A stretch of 64,000 nt of DNA. It comes from Ancylobacter sp. WKF20. Its GTDB lineage: Bacteria; Pseudomonadota; Alphaproteobacteria; Rhizobiales; Xanthobacteraceae. Shown here one piece after another: positions 10,061 to 21,061 of this stretch. Under the pieces are notes generated by a model. That model was not told the origin of the DNA and did not search any database. It saw only the letters and a program-made list of their open reading frames with translations. The stretch lies in NCBI RefSeq assembly GCF_029760895.1, contig NZ_CP121679.1, forward strand, positions 1,364,001 to 1,428,000, given 5' to 3'. Within the stretch, counting starts at the first letter, position 1, and each line of letters begins with the position of its first letter. A program made the translations under genes and the position numbers.

Positions 10061-10370
10061 CGGCGGCGGCGAGGCTTGCGCCAAGCTTGCAACGGCCTTG
10101 CCCCGGACGGTCCTGCCGGACCGCGCGGGGCGGATTTGATGCGCCTGCGAGATACGTAAAAGCCTGTACGGCAAGGATTCCCGTCGCTTCGTCTTACGCC
10201 CTTCGCTGCGCTTGCGAGCAGGGGGCGAAACCGCTACGACTCCCTGCACAGGCTGCGGCATGGCCTCACCCGCCCGCTTGCCCCGCCATCCAGCCAGACG
10301 CCGAAAGCGCGCAGCGGCACCGGCAAAGGGTGCACCGTTCTTTCGGCTCCATATGCTCAGGGAGACGCGC
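10061..10370 (+). other. Gene-free stretch between gltX and gltA
   Basis: 310 bases without a convincing coding region. It begins with a GC-rich hairpin at 10101-10130 that probably ends gltX transcription. A second imperfect hairpin uses CGCCC (10197-10201) with GGGCG (10223-10227) and CTGC with GCAG inside. gltA's ribosome site AGGGAGA lies just before 10371. The rest presumably carries the gltA promoter and a 5' leader, but I cannot point to convincing -35/-10 elements. Confidence 0.5.
10101..10130 (+). terminator. GC-rich hairpin after gltX
   Basis: CCCCG-GA-CGGTCC-TGCC-GGACCG-CG-CGGGG: six perfect inner pairs with a four-base loop, and five outer pairs across a small internal loop. There is no T-tract, so it may be a weak or Rho-assisted terminator. 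Confidence 0.45.
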
Positions 10371-11681
<1,311 letters not shown>

Positions 11682-11688
11682 GGCGCCC

Positions 11689-11765
11689 CCCGGCGAGTAG
11701 CGCCTCGCCGGGCTGACACGTTTCAGGAGCCCTGTCTTCCCACCGGAAGGCGGGGTTTCTTATTT
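11689..11765 (+). terminator. Tandem hairpins between gltA and lpxB
   Basis: First hairpin: CCCGGCGAG (11689-11697) with CTCGCCGGG (11704-11712), nine perfect pairs and a six-base loop, eight bases after the gltA stop. Second: CCCACC-GGAA-GGCGGG with one mismatch (11739-11754), followed by the T-rich GTTTCTTATTT. The second looks like the intrinsic terminator of gltA. The genes are convergent, so both strands may use the region. Confidence 0.6.
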
Positions 11766-11794
11766 AAAGGGTGCCGCAGGGAGCGGGATGGCCC

Positions 11795-12967
11795 TCAGCG
11801 GGCGAGCAGGTCCAGAACAGCCTGCGCGGCGCGCTCACCGGGGCTTGCGCCATCAAGCCCCATCACCACGTCGAGCCGGGCGAAGGCGGCAAGCTGCGCG
11901 TCCCGCTCGGGCCCGCCCTCGATCAGCCGCGCGAGTTGGTCGGCCATGGCCGGCGGGTCGATATGCCATTGCAGATATTCCGGCACCGCCTTCTCCTTCA
12001 GAATCAGGTTCGGCAGGATGGCCGTGTCCACCTTGATAAGGTAGGGCAGGATGTACCCCTCCAGCCACGGCACCTTATAGGCCGCCACGGTCGGGATACC
12101 CGCCAGCGCCAGTTCCAGCATCACGGTGCCCGATGCTGCCAGCGCCGCGCGGGCGACGCGGAACGCCGCGTGTTTCTCAGCCTCTTCCACGACGATACGT
12201 GGCTTCACCGGCCAGCCGGCGACCATCGCCTCGACCTCGGCCAGCCGCTTCGGCAGAGTCGGCAGCACGAAATCAACGCGAGGCAGCTTCTGGTGCAGCC
12301 GGCCAAGCACATCGCCGAACACAGTGCCGAGCCGTGCCAGCTCCGCGCGGCGGCTGCCGGGCAGCACCAGCATGACCGGACGATCCGAGGCGCGGAGCCT
12401 CGCTTCCTCGGCATTGGGCCGCAGATGCTCGAGCATGCCGATGAGCGGGTGCCCGACATAGATTGTCGTCGGCCCGCCAAGATCGGCCATCACCTGCGGC
12501 TCGAAAGGCAGCACGGCGAGAACGCGGTCGATATCCGGCGCCATCGCCTTCGCACGCCCCTCGCGCCAGACCCACACCGTCGGCGCGACATATTTCACGA
12601 TGGGCAAATGCGGCAGCTTGCGGCGCACGCGATGGGCGACGCGGTGGGTGAAGTCCGGCGCATCGACCAGCACCAGCACATCCGGCGGCGCGGCGACGAT
12701 GGCATCCACTGTCGCGCGCAGGCGGCGCAGAATGCGCGGCAAGCCGGCGATAACCTGCGCGAAGCCCATGGCGGTGATGTCTTCCATGGGGAACAGCGAG
12801 GACAACCCCAGCGCCTGCATCCGCCCGCCACCGACGCCGCGAAACCGCGCGCCGGGAACCCGCGCGCGCAAGGCAGCCATCAGCCCCGCCGCCAGGATAT
12901 CGCCGGATTCCTCACCCGCGACGAGAAACACGTCGAGCGGCTTCGGGCCAGTCGCCGGCTCGGTCAC
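11795..12967 (-). CDS. lpxB: Lipid-A-disaccharide synthase
   Basis: 390-residue GT19 glycosyltransferase joining UDP-2,3-diacylglucosamine and lipid X to make the lipid A disaccharide at the inner face of the inner membrane. Seen: FLVAGEESGD (usually AGEASGD), FRGVGG, DAPDF, and YVAPTVWVWREGRAK, the family's YVSPxVWAW block, plus the PGSRRAEL loop. The start is GTG at 12967, overlapping the lpxI stop by four bases (GTGA), so translation is coupled. Last gene of the minus-strand envelope block. Confidence 0.95.
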   Translation of the reverse strand: MTEPATGPKPLDVFLVAGEESGDILAAGLMAALRARVPGARFRGVGGGRMQALGLSSLFPMEDITAMGFAQVIAGLPRILRRLRATVDAIVAAPPDVLVLVDAPDFTHRVAHRVRRKLPHLPIVKYVAPTVWVWREGRAKAMAPDIDRVLAVLPFEPQVMADLGGPTTIYVGHPLIGMLEHLRPNAEEARLRASDRPVMLVLPGSRRAELARLGTVFGDVLGRLHQKLPRVDFVLPTLPKRLAEVEAMVAGWPVKPRIVVEEAEKHAAFRVARAALAASGTVMLELALAGIPTVAAYKVPWLEGYILPYLIKVDTAILPNLILKEKAVPEYLQWHIDPPAMADQLARLIEGGPERDAQLAAFARLDVVMGLDGASPGERAAQAVLDLLAR

Positions 12968-13851
12968 GACGCGCCCTCGCGCGGGGCAATGCCATAGATG
13001 AACAGGCCAGCCGCGTCGGCCGCCGCGACGAGGCGCGCGAGATCCGCGACGATCACGCCGCCGGCCTCGACCGCGATCCCCGCAAGCCCGGCGCGCGCCG
13101 CGCCTTCCACCGTGCGCTCCCCCAGCGAGGGCATGTCGAGCCGCCGGTCCTGCCCAACCTTGGGCAGCTTCACCAGCACGCCGCAGCGCGCGGCGCGGCG
13201 GATGCGGCCATTGGCGCGAAGTTCGGCGACGCGGGCGAGCATGAGGTCAGTGCCCTCCGCCGCCTCCATGGCGACGACGTGGCGCCCCATCACAACGAGC
13301 CCCTGCCCAATGTCGAGCGGCCCTGTGATATCAAGCACATGGCGGGCGACGTTAATGTCGTCCAGCTCCTCGCGGCTGACGCTGACCGCACCCAATTGAC
13401 CGGCCGGCACCAGAATATCCGGCGCGACTTCATGCGCGCCGAGCAGGCGGAAACCGGTCTCCTCGACCAGTTTGCCAAGGCTGCTCAACAGATGATCGTC
13501 GCCGCCGCGCATCATGTGGAGAACACGCGGCAGCAGCGTCAGCGTCGTCCAGTCGAGACGTATGTCGCGGATTCGGGGGCGCAGCACATTGCCGATGAAC
13601 ACCACGTCGCGGCAGCCGCGCCGGCGCAATTCGCGCGTCAGCAGCCCGAAGCGGCCGATGGGGATCCACACATGCGGCCAGGCCTCCACTTCCGGCCCGG
13701 CGAAGCCGCGGACCGGAAACAGCACGACCTCACGGCCCGCCTTCTGCGCCGCCCGCGCGACGGCGAGCGGAAAAGTGCCGCCGCCGCAGATGATGGCGAG
13801 GGGGCCGGCCGAGCCCTGTGCCGGCTCAGGCGGCTTCGGGCTCGACGACAT
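12964..13851 (-). CDS. lpxI: UDP-2,3-diacylglucosamine pyrophosphatase LpxI
   Basis: 295-residue DUF1009 protein, the alphaproteobacterial alternative to LpxH, releasing lipid X and UMP from UDP-2,3-diacylglucosamine. Seen: the N-terminal LAIICGGGTFPL, GRFGLL, VLHMMRGGDDHLLSSL, and a C-terminal domain with GVLVKLPKVGQDRRLDMPS and IYGIAP, all typical of LpxI. The ATG at 13851 is chosen (an in-frame ATG at 13866 also exists); either way the start overlaps the 3' end of lpxA, consistent with a tightly packed operon. Confidence 0.92.
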   Translation of the reverse strand: MSSSPKPPEPAQGSAGPLAIICGGGTFPLAVARAAQKAGREVVLFPVRGFAGPEVEAWPHVWIPIGRFGLLTRELRRRGCRDVVFIGNVLRPRIRDIRLDWTTLTLLPRVLHMMRGGDDHLLSSLGKLVEETGFRLLGAHEVAPDILVPAGQLGAVSVSREELDDINVARHVLDITGPLDIGQGLVVMGRHVVAMEAAEGTDLMLARVAELRANGRIRRAARCGVLVKLPKVGQDRRLDMPSLGERTVEGAARAGLAGIAVEAGGVIVADLARLVAAADAAGLFIYGIAPREGAS

Positions 13852-14659
13852 GATCGACCGCATCAACGGGAACGGTCAGGCGGCGCTTGCCGGCGCTGCG
13901 CACGAAATCGACGATGAGCATGACATTCGCCTCGTCGCCAAACTGCGCCGCCACCCGCTCCGTGCGCTCGGCCAGCGTGCCGGCGCTGTAGAACAGCTCA
14001 CGATAGGCCGCCTGCAAGGCGCGCCGCTGCGCCAGCGTCAGGCCACGACGCTTGAGGCCGGTGTAGTTGAGCGAGCGCAGGCCCGGATGCCCCTCCATCA
14101 TCAGCCCGAAGGGGATGATGTCGAAGTGCACGCCGCACATACCCCCAATCATGGCGCCCGTGCCGATGCGGGTGAACTGATGGACAGCGGAGAGGCCGCC
14201 GATGAACACGTTGTCCCCCACCGTGCAGTGGCCGGCCAGCGTCGCGTTATTGGCGAAGATGACCCGATCGCCGACGATGCAGTCATGCGCCACATGGCTC
14301 GCCGCCATGAACATGCAGCCCTCGCCGACCACCGTTTCCATGTGACCACCGACCGTGCCGGTGTTCATCGTCACATGCTCGCGGATGACGCAGTTGCGGC
14401 CGATCCGCAGACGGGTCGGCTCGCCCTTGTAGTGATGCGACTGCGGCGGAAAGCCGAGCGCGGCGAAGGGATAGACGCTTGAGCCTTCGCCGACGGTCGT
14501 GTGGCCAGCAAGCGCCACATGCGAGATGAGTTTCACCCCGGCCTCGAGCACGACATTGGCACCGACGGTGCAGAAGGGCCCGATCTCGACCCCCTCGCCG
14601 AGGACGGCACCGTCCTCGACCCGCGAGGTGGGATCGATCTTCACGGAGGAAACGCTCAT
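13826..14659 (-). CDS. lpxA: UDP-N-acetylglucosamine acyltransferase LpxA
   Basis: 277-residue left-handed beta-helix acyltransferase that performs the first step of lipid A synthesis, adding a 3-hydroxyacyl chain from ACP to UDP-GlcNAc. Hexapeptide repeats run to about residue 190; the catalytic histidine is His125 in SHVAHDCIVG, the same number as in E. coli. The C-terminal helical part has LNYTGLKRRG and LFYSAGTL. The ATG shares one base with the TAA stop of fabZ (TAATG). Confidence 0.96.
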   Translation of the reverse strand: MSVSSVKIDPTSRVEDGAVLGEGVEIGPFCTVGANVVLEAGVKLISHVALAGHTTVGEGSSVYPFAALGFPPQSHHYKGEPTRLRIGRNCVIREHVTMNTGTVGGHMETVVGEGCMFMAASHVAHDCIVGDRVIFANNATLAGHCTVGDNVFIGGLSAVHQFTRIGTGAMIGGMCGVHFDIIPFGLMMEGHPGLRSLNYTGLKRRGLTLAQRRALQAAYRELFYSAGTLAERTERVAAQFGDEANVMLIVDFVRSAGKRRLTVPVDAVDHVVEPEAA

Positions 14660-15147
14660 TACTTCTGTGCCTCTCGGGCGATCATCGCCCCGACTTCTGC
14701 CTCAGCGACGAGCTGGCCATCGACCTTGGCCTCGCCCCGGAACCACCACATGTTCCGGCGCTTCGACATCTGCGTCATGTGGTATTCGAGAACATCGCCG
14801 GGCACGACCGGCTTGCGGAACTTCGCCTTGTCGATGGTCATGAAATAGACCAGCGAGGGCGGGCCATCGTCCGGCCGGCCGAGCAGGCAGATCGTGCCGG
14901 CGGTCTGCGCCATGCCTTCGAGGATGAGCACGCCGGGCATCACCGGGTTGTCCGGGAAATGGCCCTGGAAATGCGGCTCGTTCGCGGAGACGTTCTTCAC
15001 GCCGATGGCGCTCTTGTCGCCGTCGATCTCGACGATCTTGTCGACCATGAGGAAGGGGTAGCGGTGCGGCAGGGCGGCGAGGATGCGCATGATGTCGGCG
15101 GAGCCGAGCGTCGGCGTTTCGATCTTGCTGTCGGTCTGAACGTCCAT
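14659..15147 (-). CDS. fabZ: 3-hydroxyacyl-ACP dehydratase FabZ
   Basis: 162-residue hot-dog-fold dehydratase of type II fatty acid synthesis, making trans-2-enoyl-ACP. Catalytic His63 is in [12 protein letters not shown] and Glu77 in [22 protein letters not shown] is the usual N-terminal block. The ATG at 15147 begins the conserved region; an open frame extends upstream into lpxD but without similarity. The stop and lpxA start overlap. FabZ and LpxA/LpxD compete for 3-hydroxyacyl-ACP, so their linkage is meaningful. Confidence 0.96.
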   Translation of the reverse strand: MDVQTDSKIETPTLGSADIMRILAALPHRYPFLMVDKIVEIDGDKSAIGVKNVSANEPHFQGHFPDNPVMPGVLILEGMAQTAGTICLLGRPDDGPPSLVYFMTIDKAKFRKPVVPGDVLEYHMTQMSKRRNMWWFRGEAKVDGQLVAEAEVGAMIAREAQK

Positions 15148-15152
15148 GTCCT

Positions 15153-16217
15153 TCACTGCCCTTGCTGACCACCGGCGGCCGGGCGCTCGACACGCGCCAG
15201 GCGCTGCACGGCCATGACCTCGCGGAACCACTCGCGCATCGGCTTGGCGGGAGAACCACCCCACTCGACGCCCGGCGGCACATCGTCCTTCACATTGCTC
15301 GACGCGGCGATGCGGGCACCGTCACCGATCTTCACATGGCCGATGACGCCCACCTGCCCGCCCAGCATCACGAAGTCACCCAGCGTGGCGCTGCCGGCGA
15401 TACCGGTCTGCGACACCACGATGCAATGGCGACCGATGACCACGTTGTGGGCGATCTGAACGAGATTGTCGATCTTGCTGCCCTCGCCGATCACCGTGTC
15501 GCGCAGGCCGCCGCGATCAATGGTGGTGCCGGCGCCGATCTCCACATCGTCCTGCAGGATGACGCGCTTGATCTGCGGCACCTTGGCGTGCCCTCTGGCG
15601 CCGCCGAGATAGCCGAAGCCATCCTGCCCGATGCGGGCGCCGGGATGGACGATGACGCGGTCGCCGAGCAGCGCATGCTGCAAGCTGGCACCCGGACCGA
15701 TGGAACAGTTGCGCCCGATGCGCACGCCGGCCCCGATGATCGCACCCGCCGCGATCACCGTGCCGCCTCCGATCTCTGCGCCCGGCCCGACAACCGCGCC
15801 GGGATCGACGGTGACGTCGCTCTCCAGGCGGGCCTGCGGATGCACCACAGCGCCAGCAGCGATGCCGGTCGCACCGAAGGCGGAGCCGGGCCGCAGCAGG
15901 GCGGCATGGAACTGGCGGGCGATGGCGACGAAGGCCGGGTAGGGCTTGGGCACGACCAGCGCGACCGCCCCGGCGGGCACATGATCGACAAAGCGGGGGC
16001 TGACGAGAACGGCGCCGGCACGAGTCGCCTGAAGCTCCCCGACATGGCGCGGGCCATCCATGAAGGCCACGTCCCGAGGGCCCGCCTCATCAAGGGAAGC
16101 GACGCCGGAGAACTGGCGTCCACCATCCACGCCCTCGGGCAGAGGCGCGCCGACAGACGCGGCGATCTCGGCCAGAGAAAGCGGGGTAGGCGCGGGATAA
16201 AAGACGGGATCGCTCAT
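15153..16217 (-). CDS. lpxD: UDP-3-O-(3-hydroxyacyl)glucosamine N-acyltransferase LpxD
   Basis: 354-residue N-acyltransferase, third acyl-chemistry step of lipid A synthesis. The N-terminal uridine-binding domain (1-105) ends before a long hexapeptide beta helix (about 115-310). The catalytic histidine is His257 in [18 protein letters not shown] at 197-203 is the family landmark. The C-terminal helix carries MREWFREV. It ends five bases before fabZ. The upstream 88-base gap to bamA holds a strong hairpin. Confidence 0.95.
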   Translation of the reverse strand: MSDPVFYPAPTPLSLAEIAASVGAPLPEGVDGGRQFSGVASLDEAGPRDVAFMDGPRHVGELQATRAGAVLVSPRFVDHVPAGAVALVVPKPYPAFVAIARQFHAALLRPGSAFGATGIAAGAVVHPQARLESDVTVDPGAVVGPGAEIGGGTVIAAGAIIGAGVRIGRNCSIGPGASLQHALLGDRVIVHPGARIGQDGFGYLGGARGHAKVPQIKRVILQDDVEIGAGTTIDRGGLRDTVIGEGSKIDNLVQIAHNVVIGRHCIVVSQTGIAGSATLGDFVMLGGQVGVIGHVKIGDGARIAASSNVKDDVPPGVEWGGSPAKPMREWFREVMAVQRLARVERPAAGGQQGQ

Positions 16218-16255
16218 GGTCGGTTGCCGTGCGGCCGGGGCCCCTCAAACGCAGA

Positions 16256-16279
16256 GGCGGCCCGGAGAACCGGGCCGCC
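16256..16279 (-). terminator. Strong hairpin between bamA and lpxD
   Basis: GGCGGCCCGG-AGAA-CCGGGCCGCC: ten perfect GC-rich pairs and a tetraloop, 26 bases after the bamA stop on the coding strand. It is not followed by a clear T-run (TCTGCGTTTGAGG), so it may attenuate rather than stop transcription into lpxD, or protect the bamA mRNA 3' end. Confidence 0.5.
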
Positions 16280-16305
16280 GTGCAGATTGCCGTCAGATCA
16301 GACTA

Positions 16306-18741
16306 TCAGAAACGGGTGCCGCCGCTGAAGCGGAAAGCCTGCGTCTGGTCGTAGTCTTCCTTGGTGAGCGCCCAGGCATAGTCGAAGCGCAGCGGGCCGA
16401 AGGGCGACTTCCAAATCAGGCTCACGCCGACCGAGGAGCGGATCAGGTCGCTATCCGCCACGCAAACCGCGCCGGTGGCATTTGATGACCCCGCCGGGCA
16501 GTCGGCTTCGTTCTGCGCCGTGGTAGCAGCGTCAAACGTGGTCGCACCCTGATAGTCCCACAGCGAGCCAGCGTCGGCGAACACCGCAGCCCGCAACCCC
16601 AGCTCCTTCGGCATGAAGGTGAGCGGGAACTGCAGCTCGGCCGTCGTGCCCCAGTACAGCGTGCCGCCGATGGCATCCGCGTCAGAATAGTCGCAGACGC
16701 CGTTCACACAACCCGACGCAAGGTCACGCGGGCCAATGCCGTTCGGCTCGAAGCCGCGCACGAGGTCCGGGCCCTTGAAGAAATTGTCGAGGATGCGCAG
16801 ATCCTCGCCGCCCCACGAGGTCACGTTACCCGCCTGGCCGCGCAGCATGAGCACCACGTCGCCATAGACCGGGAAGTAGAAGCGCGAGTCGAAGGTCGAG
16901 CGGATGTAGTTCACGTCGCCGCCGAGACCGGCCAGATCCTGCTTGAACTCAATCAGGTAGCCGTTCGTCGGATCCGTGTTGTTGTCCAGCATGTTGTAGC
17001 TGAGCGTGTAACCAACGGCCGAGGTGATGGCCGGATCGTTGTTCACCTCGAGCAGCGCCCAGGAGACGTTGCCGTAATCCTGGATGTCTTCCTCGTCGAT
17101 CGAGATTTCCTTCTGATACAGGCTGTAGCGCAGACCCAGCGTCAGCTCGTCGGTCAGCGGCAGGGCCACGCGCAGCGTACCGCCGCCCGTCGTCGTGTCA
17201 TACGGGCTGTACGAGGTCGCCTGCGTCTCCTTGTAGTAAAGGTCGAAGCCGGCAGCGACGCGGTAGTCGAGGAAGTAGGGCTCAGTGAAGTTGAAGTCGA
17301 TGCCCTGCGCGTTCTCACCCAGCGAGCCGGCGAGGCGGACATACTGGCCACGACCCAGGAAGTTCTTCTCGGACACCGCGACTTCGCCGATGAAGCCGTC
17401 CGCCGTGGAGTAACCGCCCGAGATGGAGAACTCGCCGGTGGGCTGATCCTCAACCTGCACCACGAGGATCACGCGATCGGGCGCGGTGCCCGGCTCGGTG
17501 GTGATCTTCACGTCCTTGAAGTAGCCGAGGTTGCGCAAGCGGCGCTCGGCGCGGTCGATCAGCACGCGGTTATAGGCATCGCCTTCCGCCAGATCGAACT
17601 CGCGACGGATGACCCAGTCGCGGGTGCGGGTGTTGCCGCGGATTTCGATGCGCTCGATATAGACGCGCGGGCCTTCCTCGACGGCGAAGACCAGCGAGAT
17701 GGTGCGGGTCTGCACGTCGCGGTCGCCGCGCGGGCGCACCTGGGCGAAGGCATAGCCGCTCTTCGACACCTCGATCGTAGCGTTCTCGACCGACTTCTCG
17801 ACCAGCTCGGCGTTGTAGACCTGGCCCTTCTGCACGCGCAGCGCCGCGCGGATCCGGGCCGGATCGACGTCCTTGATGTTGGAGACGACGTCCACCGTGC
17901 CGACGCGGTACTGCGGGCCCTCGTCGATGACATAGGTCAGCACGAAGCCGTTCTTGCCGCGGTCGAGATCCGCCGTCACCGAGACGATGCGGAAATCGGC
18001 ATAGCCGTGCCGCAGATAGAACCGGCGCAGCAGTTCCTGGTCGGAATTGATGCGGTCGACATCATAGACGTCGGTATTCTTGATCCAGGACAGCCAGTTG
18101 GTCTCGGTCGTCGTCAGCTCTTCCTTGAGCTTGTACTCGGAGAAGGCCTTGTTGCCGACGAAGACGATACCGGCGACGCCGAGCTTCTCGCCTTCGGTGA
18201 TCTCGAAGACGAGGTCGACACGGCCCTGCCCGCGCTCGATGGTCTTCGGCACGACCTTCACATCGTAGCGGCCCGAGCGGCGGTAGAGTTCGATGATGCG
18301 CTGGGTGTCGGCCTGCACCGTGGTCTTGGAGAACGGCGCGCGGGCCTTGGACTGAACCTCGCTGGCGAGCTGCTCGTCCTTGATCTTGCGATTGCCCTCA
18401 AACGCCACGCGGTTGATGACCTCGTTCTCGGTCACGCGCACCACGAGGCGATTGCCGCTGCGGCTGACATTGACGTCCGAGAACAGACCGGTCGCGTAGA
18501 GCGCCTTCAGCCCCTCGTCGATCTTGGCCGGCGTCAACGCCTCGCCCGGCTTCGACGCGAAATAGGACCGGATCGTCTCCGCATCCACACGCTGATTACC
18601 CTCAACGACAATGGAACTTGCAGTCTGAGCGACCGCAGCCACAGGCGCGACGACCGTTCCGGCAACCCCCGCGACAGCCATCAGTGCAACAACACTGGCG
18701 ACCGACGCCAACTTACTCACGAACCGGAAACTACCAGCCAT
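16306..18741 (-). CDS. bamA: Outer membrane protein assembly factor BamA
   Basis: 811-residue Omp85 protein, core of the BAM complex that inserts beta-barrels into the outer membrane. A signal peptide (1 to about 38, ending PVAAVA) is followed by five POTRA repeats (about 40-430; for example IVVEGNQRVDAETI starts the first) and a 16-strand barrel. The barrel has the VRGFEPNGIGPRDL segment of strand/loop 6 and ends in TRF, with the terminal Phe of outer-membrane barrels. A Cys-containing extracellular loop lies near the end. It sits between rseP and lpxD as in most alphaproteobacteria. Confidence 0.96.
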   Translation of the reverse strand: MAGSFRFVSKLASVASVVALMAVAGVAGTVVAPVAAVAQTASSIVVEGNQRVDAETIRSYFASKPGEALTPAKIDEGLKALYATGLFSDVNVSRSGNRLVVRVTENEVINRVAFEGNRKIKDEQLASEVQSKARAPFSKTTVQADTQRIIELYRRSGRYDVKVVPKTIERGQGRVDLVFEITEGEKLGVAGIVFVGNKAFSEYKLKEELTTTETNWLSWIKNTDVYDVDRINSDQELLRRFYLRHGYADFRIVSVTADLDRGKNGFVLTYVIDEGPQYRVGTVDVVSNIKDVDPARIRAALRVQKGQVYNAELVEKSVENATIEVSKSGYAFAQVRPRGDRDVQTRTISLVFAVEEGPRVYIERIEIRGNTRTRDWVIRREFDLAEGDAYNRVLIDRAERRLRNLGYFKDVKITTEPGTAPDRVILVVQVEDQPTGEFSISGGYSTADGFIGEVAVSEKNFLGRGQYVRLAGSLGENAQGIDFNFTEPYFLDYRVAAGFDLYYKETQATSYSPYDTTTGGGTLRVALPLTDELTLGLRYSLYQKEISIDEEDIQDYGNVSWALLEVNNDPAITSAVGYTLSYNMLDNNTDPTNGYLIEFKQDLAGLGGDVNYIRSTFDSRFYFPVYGDVVLMLRGQAGNVTSWGGEDLRILDNFFKGPDLVRGFEPNGIGPRDLASGCVNGVCDYSDADAIGGTLYWGTTAELQFPLTFMPKELGLRAAVFADAGSLWDYQGATTFDAATTAQNEADCPAGSSNATGAVCVADSDLIRSSVGVSLIWKSPFGPLRFDYAWALTKEDYDQTQAFRFSGGTRF

Positions 18742-18920
18742 TTGGTGCGCAACCTTACCGTTGTTCTGACATCACGCCGGCCGCGGCCGCAGCTCGGCAT
18801 GATCTTCACCCTGCGACCCCGCTTGTACAGACTTTTGGCAAGCCTGCAAACCGAGCCACCCCGACACCCACGCCTTTTCCGCACGGCGTGGCCCGAGGGC
18901 AACGCCGCAGCGGAAGCAGC

Positions 18921-20066
18921 TTAAGACTTTGAAATAGTGAGAATATCGTTCCACGTTGCAAAGATCATCAGCATCAACACCAGCGCCAATCCAATGCGGA
19001 AACCCACCTCCTGCGCCCGCTCGCTGAGCGGACGGCCGCGCAGCGCCTCGATGGCGTAGAAGAGCAGGTGCCCCCCGTCCAGCAACGGTACGGGAAAGAG
19101 GTTAAGAAGACCGATCGAAACCGACAGAACCGCCGCAAGCTGCAGCAGCGCCGCGACGCCGAAGGTCGCGACCTGGCCGGAAACCTGCGCAATTCGGATC
19201 GGCCCACCGAGTTGGTCCGCTGATTCCCGGCCCGTCACCACGCCACCGAGATAGCTGAAGGTGCGGTCGACGATGAACCACACTTCCTTGCTGGCCATGC
19301 CGACCGCCGCCACGGGGCCGAATCGCTCGGTCTTCACCTCGCCACTGCCCGTCGAGCGGGCGATTCCGAGAACGCCGAGTCGATGGACATTGCCGAAGCT
19401 GTCCGTCACCTCGCGCCGGTCGGGCGTCGCGGTGAGCGTTAGGCGCTGGCCGCCGCGCTCGATCTCGACGGCGAGCGGCTGATCGGCACTGGCGCTGACA
19501 ATGCGCTGCATGTCGCCGAAGGTTTCGATCTTGGCGCCGTCAATCGACAGGATGAGATCGTTCGGCTGGAAGCCGGCGCGCTCAGCGGCGCTGCCGGCCT
19601 GTACGGTGTCGACCTGCGGCACGGTCACCTGCCGCCCGACCGTCATGAACAGCCCGGCGAAGATGACGATGGCGAGAATGAAATTGGCGATCGGCCCGGC
19701 GGCCACGATGGCCGCGCGCGCCGCGACCGGCTTGTGGAAGAAGCTCTCACGCCGGTCCGTCTCGCTCATGCCGGCAAGCGTCTCGCGGTCCGGGGTCGAG
19801 GCGGCGTTGTCATCGCCGAGAAACTTCACATAGCCGCCGAGCGGAATGACGGACAGCTTCCAGCGCGTGCCGTGACGGTCGTAGAAGCCGGCAATTTCCG
19901 GCCCGAAACCCACGGAGAACGCCACAACGCGCACCCCCGCGCGCCGGGCGACCCAGAAGTGGCCGAGCTCATGGAAGAAAACCACGATGGTCAGCACGAA
20001 CAGAAAAGGGATCACATAGCCGAGGAGCCAGCTTGCGGTGCCGCCCATCGAGGCGAGAAATTCCAT
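18921..20066 (-). CDS. rseP: Site-2 intramembrane zinc metalloprotease RseP
   Basis: 381-residue M50 family protease of the inner membrane that cleaves anti-sigma factors and signal-peptide remnants. The zinc motif HELGH is at 32-36 in the first helix and the third ligand motif LDGGH at 329-333. Between them are the GGYVKFLGD loop and one PDZ domain (about 140-215; AERAGFQPNDLILSIDG). E. coli RseP has two PDZ domains, so this is the shorter form common in alphaproteobacteria. The ATG at 20066 matches the family start. Downstream bamA begins after 179 bases. Confidence 0.95.
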   Translation of the reverse strand: MEFLASMGGTASWLLGYVIPFLFVLTIVVFFHELGHFWVARRAGVRVVAFSVGFGPEIAGFYDRHGTRWKLSVIPLGGYVKFLGDDNAASTPDRETLAGMSETDRRESFFHKPVAARAAIVAAGPIANFILAIVIFAGLFMTVGRQVTVPQVDTVQAGSAAERAGFQPNDLILSIDGAKIETFGDMQRIVSASADQPLAVEIERGGQRLTLTATPDRREVTDSFGNVHRLGVLGIARSTGSGEVKTERFGPVAAVGMASKEVWFIVDRTFSYLGGVVTGRESADQLGGPIRIAQVSGQVATFGVAALLQLAAVLSVSIGLLNLFPVPLLDGGHLLFYAIEALRGRPLSERAQEVGFRIGLALVLMLMIFATWNDILTISKS

Positions 20067-20185
20067 GGTTCAGTTCCCAAAACCGGCACGGGGACAAAGG
20101 CGCCGCGTCACACAGGAGGATGGTTGAAGGCGAAGTTGGGCGAAAGTCCGTATGCCGTCAAAATCCGGCACGATTCCCGCCGGCA

Positions 20186-21061
20186 TCACCACGCCAGAAG
20201 GCCGAGCGCCGGGGCGGTGGGATCGCGCAGCAGGCCAAGAGCCAGCGCGAAAGCGCCGGCAGCGATGAAGCCATCCAGCCGGTCCATCAGCCCACCATGG
20301 CCGGGAATGAGCGCGCTGGAATCCTTCACGCCAAACCGGCGCTTCATCGACGATTCGAAGAGATCGCCCGCCTGGCTCACCACGCTCGCGAGAAAAGCCG
20401 CCGGAGCGGCGAGCAGCGCGGAGGAGAGCCCACCGACATAAAGCGTCAGCATTCCTGCGGCCATGCCGAAAACCGCGCCGCCAATGGCACCCGACCAGGT
20501 CTTGTTCGGGCTGACGCGCGGCCAGAGCTTCGGCCCGCCGATCAGGCGACCGCAAAAGTAGGCGGCGATGTCGGTGCTCCAGACGACGGCGAACAGCCAG
20601 ACGATGCTGAGCAGCCCGATCACCGGCTCGGCCCGCAGCATCAGCGCCGGCAAGGCGAGCGCGGCGGCGTAGAGCACGCCGAAAGGTGTCCAGAGCCGCA
20701 GCCGGCGCCCGCCCCGTGCAATCAGCGCGACGGCCACCATGCCGACGATGACAAGGGCGGAGGCGGCGGAGAGCGGGCGGATCGCCAGCATCAGCACCGC
20801 CCCAATCAACGCGAGCGAACCGACGATCAGCAGCGCGCGCTTGGGCTTGGCGCCGATCACGGTGAGCCATTCCCAGAAGACCAGCAGAGCGGTGATCAGC
20901 ACCACCAAGGTGAACGGCCAGTGGCCCCACAGGCAGACAGCGAGGACAAGGGGAGCGAGTACCAGCGCCGAAATCAGCCTGGGACGGAAATCGGCACCGA
21001 TCCGCACCAGCTCAATATCCCCTGGGCTCGATGCCACCGAAGCGCCGCTCGCGCCGGCCAT
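20186..21061 (-). CDS. cdsA: Phosphatidate cytidylyltransferase CdsA
   Basis: Up to 291 residues; inner-membrane enzyme making CDP-diacylglycerol from phosphatidate and CTP. Eight or so membrane helices and the signature [20 protein letters not shown] followed by [16 protein letters not shown] are seen. The ATG at 21061 overlaps uppS by 50 bases. A GTG at 21007 (273 residues) starts closer to the conserved [15 protein letters not shown] segment and would remove the overlap, so the true start is uncertain. The gene normally found next, dxr, is missing. Confidence 0.93.
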   Translation of the reverse strand: MAGASGASVASSPGDIELVRIGADFRPRLISALVLAPLVLAVCLWGHWPFTLVVLITALLVFWEWLTVIGAKPKRALLIVGSLALIGAVLMLAIRPLSAASALVIVGMVAVALIARGGRRLRLWTPFGVLYAAALALPALMLRAEPVIGLLSIVWLFAVVWSTDIAAYFCGRLIGGPKLWPRVSPNKTWSGAIGGAVFGMAAGMLTLYVGGLSSALLAAPAAFLASVVSQAGDLFESSMKRRFGVKDSSALIPGHGGLMDRLDGFIAAGAFALALGLLRDPTAPALGLLAW

